64,000 bases of DNA from Bacteroidota bacterium (GTDB lineage: Bacteria > Bacteroidota > Bacteroidia > J057 > JAJTIE01). Position numbers and translations under genes: made by a program. Shown piece after piece: positions 59,979 through 64,000 of the stretch. The DNA is taken from contig JAJTIE010000002.1 in assembly GCA_021300195.1 (NCBI GenBank), positions 28,865 to 92,864 on the forward strand, in the 5' to 3' direction. The notes beneath the pieces were generated by a model. The model was not told the DNA's origin and did no database searches. It saw only the letters and a list, made by a program, of their open reading frames with translations. Every line of letters starts with the position of its first letter. Position 1 is the stretch's first letter.

Positions 59979-60926
59979 TCAGTCCAGCTGCTCCTCTACC
60001 AGGTAGCGCGGGCGGCGCTTGGTCTCCATGTATATCTTGGCCAGGTACTCGCCCATGATGCCGATGGAGATGAGCTGAACGCCGCCTATAAAGTAGATAG
60101 GGAGCACGGTGCTGGCCCAGCCAGGCACCGTATCCAGCCGCAGGTAGCTGTACAGTGCGTAGCCACTTAGCACAAAGGTGAGCACAAAGGTGAGCAAGCC
60201 CGCTACCGTTACTACGCGCAGCGGTGCAGTGCTGAAGCTGGTAATGCCATCCATAGCCAGGCGCCACAGCCGGGCCAGGTTGTACTTACTACTGCCCTGC
60301 ATGCGCTTCATGCGCGGGTAATACACCAGGCCCGCCCGGAAGCCCATCTCCGGAAAAATACCCCGCAGAAACAGGTTCACCTCTGTGTATTCATCCAGGG
60401 CCCGCAGCACGCGTGCGCTCACCAGCCTGTACTCGGCATGGTTGTAGATAATGCGGATACCCAGCATACGCAGCAGGCGGTAGTAGCTCTTGGCAGGCAC
60501 CCGCTTCACCCGGGTATCGGTGCGGCGGCTGGCCCGCACGCCATACACCACCTCATAGCCCTCGTAGTACAGCTGCAGCATGTGCACAATGGCCTCGGGG
60601 TCATCCTGTCCGTCTGCATCCAGGGTTACCACCACATCGGCCCGGGCGTGCTGCATACCGGCCAGGAGTGCTGACTGCTGGCCGAAGTTTCGGCTCAGGC
60701 GCAGGGCCTTTACCTGCTGGGGCAGGCGGGCATGCAGCGCCTGCATGGTAGCCCAGCTGTCATCGGTGCTGCCGTCGTCTACCAGCAGCAGGTAGCTGGC
60801 AGGTAGTATCAGGCCCTGTGTAGCCAGCCGGTCACAGAGGTCTAGTAGCGCCGCTGTCATTTGGGGCAGCGTATCCTGCTCATTGTAGCAGGGCAGCACC
60901 AGGGCTAGCAGGGCGGGTTTGGGCAT
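59979..60926 (-). CDS. GtrB/DPM-like family 2 glycosyltransferase
   Basis: The protein has 315 residues. The GT2 domain (about 1-230) has ALVLPCYNEQDTLPQM, LLVDDGSTDDSW, and VVTLDADGQDDPEAI. It is followed by two membrane helices (about 236-258 and 270-292), which is the polyprenyl-phosphate glycosyltransferase form that makes lipid-linked glucose or a related sugar. The first codon follows the response regulator's stop with no gap, so the two are co-expressed. The acceptor cannot be told. Confidence 0.9.
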   Translation of the reverse strand: MPKPALLALVLPCYNEQDTLPQMTAALLDLCDRLATQGLILPASYLLLVDDGSTDDSWATMQALHARLPQQVKALRLSRNFGQQSALLAGMQHARADVVVTLDADGQDDPEAIVHMLQLYYEGYEVVYGVRASRRTDTRVKRVPAKSYYRLLRMLGIRIIYNHAEYRLVSARVLRALDEYTEVNLFLRGIFPEMGFRAGLVYYPRMKRMQGSSKYNLARLWRLAMDGITSFSTAPLRVVTVAGLLTFVLTFVLSGYALYSYLRLDTVPGWASTVLPIYFIGGVQLISIGIMGEYLAKIYMETKRRPRYLVEEQLD

Positions 60927-61328
60927 TTAGTTCAGGGGCTTGGCTATCAGTCGTTCTATTTCGGCCATCAGCTCCGCCTTATCCCAGGGCTTGGCTACAA
61001 ACTTGTAGAGCCTGGCCTCGGCTTTGGCACGCTCCACACTGGCCTGGTCTGCCTGGCCGCTCAGCATAATCATCTGCACGTGGGGGAAACGCTTATGCAC
61101 GTTGACCATAAATTCATCCCCCTTCACGCGGGGCATCAGCCAGTCGCATATTATCAGGTCTACGGTTTGCCCCTCGGCATACAGCTCATCAATGTACTCT
61201 TCGGCCTCCTCAGCACTCGTAAAGCCTTCGTACAGATATCTATTCCCGAATGTATTGTTCAGCTGGCCAATGAGGCTGGTAAGCACTACCTGCTCATCGT
61301 CTACACACATGATAATTTTCTTCGGCAT
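60927..61328 (-). CDS. Single-domain response regulator
   Basis: The protein has 133 residues with a receiver domain and nothing after it. It has VDDEQVVLTS (acid pair), the phosphoacceptor in IICDWLMPRVKGDEF, Ser in MLSGQADQ and Lys in VAKPWDKAEL. The KPW form also occurs in the receiver of the hybrid kinase at 15083-16732. With no output domain it must act by protein contact. It lies directly upstream of a glycosyltransferase and is divergent from pth. The cognate kinase is unknown; no kinase gene is adjacent. Confidence 0.92.
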   Translation of the reverse strand: MPKKIIMCVDDEQVVLTSLIGQLNNTFGNRYLYEGFTSAEEAEEYIDELYAEGQTVDLIICDWLMPRVKGDEFMVNVHKRFPHVQMIMLSGQADQASVERAKAEARLYKFVAKPWDKAELMAEIERLIAKPLN

Positions 61329-61451
61329 ACAGGGGTCGAGTTTAGGTTTAGCATTTCATGTTGTGGCGTAAATCTAGGGAATTTGAGGCAAAAATCTTGC
61401 GTAACTTGCGCCATGCGCTTTTTCCAGAATCGTCCGGCTAGTAGTACACAC

Positions 61452-62039
61452 ATGAAGTTTCTGATCGTAGGGCTCGGAAATCCCGGAATAGAATACGTCC
61501 ACACCCGCCACAATGTAGGCTGGCTGGCGCTGGATGCCCTGGCTGGAGATGCGGCCTGGGAAGACAAGCGCTATGCCTGGCGTAGCCAGGTCAAGTACAA
61601 AGGCCGGACACTTGTACTCATCAAACCCACTACCTACATGAACCTGAGTGGCAAGGCTGTGCAATACTGGCTTACACAAGAAAAGATAGCCAAACAGCAT
61701 ATGCTGGTGATTACCGACGATCTTTCGCTCCAGTTCGGCAAAGTGCGCCTGCGGGGCAAGGGCTCAGCCGGAGGGCACAATGGCCTGAAAGACATAGAAG
61801 CGGTGCTACAGACCCAGGAGTACGCACGCCTGCGGGTGGGCATTGGCGACCAGTATGCACCGGGCAAGCAAGTAGACTATGTGCTGGGCGAATTTGGCCC
61901 AAACGAAAAGCCGCATCTGCCCGAACTGCTGGGCACCTGTGCCGACGCTGCCAGGGCCTTCTCCTTTATGCCCCTGGAGCAGGTGATGAGCCAATACAAC
62001 GGCAACGCCGTGCTGGCTACCGGCCCCGGCCCTGCCTGA
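61452..62039 (+). CDS. pth: Peptidyl-tRNA hydrolase
   Basis: The protein has 195 residues from the ATG at 61452, giving the standard start MKFLIVGLGNPG. Key residues known from the E. coli enzyme are all present: Asn10 in LGNPG, His20 in TRHNVGW, Asn68 in MNLSGKAV and Asp93 in ITDDLSL. It frees tRNA from stalled peptidyl-tRNA. An in-frame ATG at 61413 just after a TAACTTGC box is also possible but would add a tail unusual for the family. Confidence 0.96.
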   Translation: MKFLIVGLGNPGIEYVHTRHNVGWLALDALAGDAAWEDKRYAWRSQVKYKGRTLVLIKPTTYMNLSGKAVQYWLTQEKIAKQHMLVITDDLSLQFGKVRLRGKGSAGGHNGLKDIEAVLQTQEYARLRVGIGDQYAPGKQVDYVLGEFGPNEKPHLPELLGTCADAARAFSFMPLEQVMSQYNGNAVLATGPGPA

Positions 62040-62128
62040 CCCCCCTGCCCGCAAGTAGCTGGCAAGGCTTAATGTTTTCATAACATTGGAGCCCTGATTA
62101 GAAAACACTGTAGTCCGAATTTTGCGCC

Positions 62129-63022
62129 GTGAAAAAAACGGGCGTGGTCAAAAAGCGGTTCCTGACCCTCAGTATGCTACTGCTGCTGGCGTGCGGGAAG
62201 CTACAGGCTACCGTGCCCGACCGGATCGTATTTGAGCCTGCAAGCCTGACACAGGCTATACAGGCTGCCAGCCACCAGGGTAAATACGTGTTTATAGATG
62301 TGCGGGCACCCTGGTGCGCGCCCTGCAAGGCTATGGAAGAACGGGTGTTTACCGAGGCATCGGTGTCCGGCTTCTGGCAGCAGCACTTCGTAAGCCTGCA
62401 GGTGGATATAGAGCAGACGGAAGATGCGGCCCTGTTGGCACAGTTCGACTACTATCAGACTAGCCTGCCAGCCCTACTCTTCTTCGACCCCCAGGGCGAG
62501 CTGGTGCATGTGGCGAAGGGCTACCAGTCGGCCAGCGAGCTGCTAGGCCAGGCACGCCTGGCCATCGACCCCAGTCAGCATCCCGCTACCTACCGTAGGC
62601 GCTACGAGGCTGGGGAGCGCAGCCCCTACTTCCTGGCCGACTATGTGCGGAAGCTGAAATCCATGGACGACCCCCGCTTAGCGAGCGTACAGGGAGAGCT
62701 GCTGCAGCAGCTGCCTGAAGATCAGTACTTTGACAGCAAGCTACAGCAGGCAGTATATGCCCAAACGGACAAGCTGGATGCCCCCCATGTACAATACCTC
62801 TGCCAAAACATGGCGGCGTATAATGCCCGCTACGGTGCGGGCCAGGCCGAGGCGATCCTGTACCTCCCCTGGCGGGATGCGTACGTGCAGGCCCTGCTTG
62901 CCCAGGATGACGCGCAGCTGGAAACAGCCCGAAATCGGGCACGGCAAATCTTTGGCCCACTTGCCCCGGACCGAATCGCAGAGGTAGACCAGCAGCTGGG
63001 CAGCTACCAGCAGCAGCCATAA
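62129..63022 (+). CDS. Exported thioredoxin-fold protein
   Basis: The protein has 297 residues. The start is a GTG at 62129, chosen because it gives a full signal sequence (MKKTGVVKKRFLTLSMLLLLACG); an ATG at 62174 would remove the basic part. LLLLAC could be a lipobox (Cys 22), so it may be a lipoprotein. The thioredoxin domain (~35-155) has the active site RAPWCAPCKAMEERVF and the cis-Pro region TSLPALLFFDP. The helical C-terminal ~130 residues are of unknown role. It likely works on disulfides in the periplasm, as DUF255/thioredoxin_7-like proteins do. It follows pth by 89 nt. Confidence 0.87.
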   Translation: MKKTGVVKKRFLTLSMLLLLACGKLQATVPDRIVFEPASLTQAIQAASHQGKYVFIDVRAPWCAPCKAMEERVFTEASVSGFWQQHFVSLQVDIEQTEDAALLAQFDYYQTSLPALLFFDPQGELVHVAKGYQSASELLGQARLAIDPSQHPATYRRRYEAGERSPYFLADYVRKLKSMDDPRLASVQGELLQQLPEDQYFDSKLQQAVYAQTDKLDAPHVQYLCQNMAAYNARYGAGQAEAILYLPWRDAYVQALLAQDDAQLETARNRARQIFGPLAPDRIAEVDQQLGSYQQQP

Positions 63023-63232
63023 GGGCACTACCCGTGCGGGGTTTTTCTTCTAACACGCCCGGCAAATGGAAGCTATCTTGGCGAAGCTTAGGGGAAAAAA
63101 GAACTTTTAAAAAAGGGGGAAGAAATGAAGACTAACTGTACATATAGTGGTTTTCAAAATAGCCAAATAAGTGCATAATAATGAGTCAACATAGTGCCTA
63201 TTAATGATTCTATATATTATATTTATAATATT
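63023..63232 (+). other. Intergenic transition to AT-rich DNA
   Basis: From about 63050 the composition drops sharply to A and T. A weak GTGC/GCAC hairpin with T-run at ~63026-63052 may end the thioredoxin-fold gene. No promoter or repeat is obvious. Confidence 0.4.
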
Positions 63233-63622
63233 CTAATATATCATCTTTTTGTCATGCTTAACATCTACTTCCTCATTTAATTCATTTTTTACGCAATCCC
63301 TAATCGATCTTTTAAGTCCATTAAATTCAGGTGGAAATAATTGAAGATGGACTGTAACATAAACTAGAAACAAGAATTCAAAAAAATATAAAATGAAGAG
63401 TAATCCAAATTTATCTTTTCTAGTAGAGAAAAATAAGAAAAACATAATCACATCTTTTATAGCAAGAAATATCGAAACAAATATAAATCTTTGAACTACA
63501 TGTGTATAATAACATATACCAAGAACGCTACCTGAAAAATTAACAATCATCAAAAAGAACAAGATCAGGCATGTTATTAAAAATAAGATTACAGCTATTA
63601 ACCGAAAATAGAATATATTCAT
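63233..63622 (-). CDS. AT-rich small membrane protein, possible immunity-like role
   Basis: The protein has 129 residues with three to four membrane helices (about 5-27, 35-60, 70-92) and a charged C-terminus (NELNEEVDVKHDKK). It starts 8 nt after the stop of the upstream partial gene, on the same strand, and is just as AT-rich as that gene. I recognise no family. Short membrane proteins directly behind the C-terminus of a large exported protein are often immunity proteins, but that reading is inference from position and composition only. Confidence 0.55.
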   Translation of the reverse strand: MNIFYFRLIAVILFLITCLILFFLMIVNFSGSVLGICYYTHVVQRFIFVSIFLAIKDVIMFFLFFSTRKDKFGLLFILYFFEFLFLVYVTVHLQLFPPEFNGLKRSIRDCVKNELNEEVDVKHDKKMIY

Positions 63623-63630
63623 AATTTATC

Positions 63631-64000
63631 TCAATCTATCTCACATTCTTTGTATTCCCAGACTACACTTCCATCACTACTTCCTGGAAGTTCAGGCATT
63701 TCACACGGTCCCGTACTTACATCTGTATTATCAGGTACCCAAGCGGCATTATCTTTGTCCCTAGGAAGATTTCGATAATAATAAAGAGGCGATTTACATT
63801 GCCACTTTTGCATATCGAGCATGGCATTCTTAACTACATTACTATATCGACTGGTAGCATGATTTTCAATAACATCCCTCCAGTATGTTTGATGCGGTGT
63901 TTTCGCAATTCCAAATCTATCTACGCCCTCTATTTTTCGATTAAAGAAATTAACCACCGGATCATTATCCAGTTCGAACTGGTAGGTCAGTGGCTCTTCG
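63631..64000 (-). CDS. C-terminal part of an unknown AT-rich gene (5' end outside window)
   Basis: The frame stays open to the right edge, so only the last ~122 residues are seen. They begin EEPLTYQFELDNDPVVNFFNRK, contain RFGIAKTPHQTYWRD, and end in an acidic tail with two cysteines about 40 residues apart (KWQCKSPLYYYRNLPRDKDNA and GPCEMPELPG). A GTG at 63957 is the first start codon within the window, but the upstream codons read as protein, so it is probably internal. No family is recognised. It could be the tail of a large exported or polymorphic-toxin-like protein. Confidence 0.5.
   Translation of the reverse strand, partial: EEPLTYQFELDNDPVVNFFNRKIEGVDRFGIAKTPHQTYWRDVIENHATSRYSNVVKNAMLDMQKWQCKSPLYYYRNLPRDKDNAAWVPDNTDVSTGPCEMPELPGSSDGSVVWEYKECEID

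Overview
The window comes from a chromosome of a Bacteroidota bacterium with fairly high G+C. The evidence is: TAnnTTTG-type -7 promoter boxes with hardly any Shine-Dalgarno sites; two type IX secretion (T9SS) components (a SprE/PorW-like lipoprotein and a PorZ-like propeller protein); two proteins ending in T9SS type A sorting domains; a BshB1-type bacillithiol enzyme; and a kinase with Y_Y_Y and propeller sensor domains. The class cannot be fixed from the window alone. No rRNA, CRISPR array, phage or intact insertion sequence is visible. One tRNA (CAT anticodon) is present.

Layout. 0-4.2 kb: tail of a sensor kinase, a CAP-like lipoprotein, a small helical protein, a FabG-like reductase and an FAH-family hydrolase. 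4.5-7.1 kb: a multi-PAS kinase. 7.2-10.4 kb: three surface-sugar genes (nucleotide-sugar dehydrogenase, sugar aminotransferase, initiating phosphosugar transferase). 10.4-12.4 kb: two paralogous outer-membrane barrels and a HAD-like protein. 12.5-20.6 kb, minus strand: serine hydrolase, NAD(P)-binding protein, and an overlapping pair of kinases (receiver-GAF-kinase, and propeller-Y_Y_Y-kinase). 20.6-25.3 kb: accessory genes, including a small cysteine-motif membrane protein with a barrel partner, an AT-rich lipoprotein, and an inverted-repeat element. 25.3-31.5 kb: a double-length D-Ala-D-Ala ligase, a PASTA protein, a T9SS client and BshB1. 31.6-38.5 kb: citrate synthase, PyrF, a DUF4199-like protein, an SDR, tRNA, a GT51 transglycosylase with an AsmA-like front half, and MnmD. 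38.5-45.3 kb, minus strand: a tight operon of GT2, PorZ-like, unknown, RecO and a T9SS-exported M1 aminopeptidase. 45.4-51 kb: IscA-like protein, unknown membrane protein, M3 peptidase, then M23 peptidase, bactofilin, AtpZ-like and O-antigen-ligase-like genes. 51-57 kb: SprE/PorW, queuosine-precursor transporter, RNase Z, a STAS protein with a very acidic tail, and a DUF3108 protein. 57.3-63 kb: flippase-like protein, aminopeptidase P, GT2, response regulator, peptidyl-tRNA hydrolase and a thioredoxin-fold protein. 63-64 kb: an AT-rich edge with the C-terminus of an unknown protein followed by a small membrane protein.

Themes. Cell-envelope work dominates: peptidoglycan precursor ligation and glycan polymerisation, surface polysaccharide assembly, T9SS secretion and its clients. 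Housekeeping genes (gltA, pyrF, recO, rnz, pth, mnmD) sit between. The points most worth a second look are the tandem Ddl fusion, a repeated promoter geometry that places the -7 box only 4-7 nt before the start codon of about eight genes, the two-kinase operon with a coiled coil inside the sensor propeller, the unknown protein between PorZ and RecO, and the possible toxin/immunity-like pair at the right edge. All function calls rest on reading motifs by eye; no database search was run.
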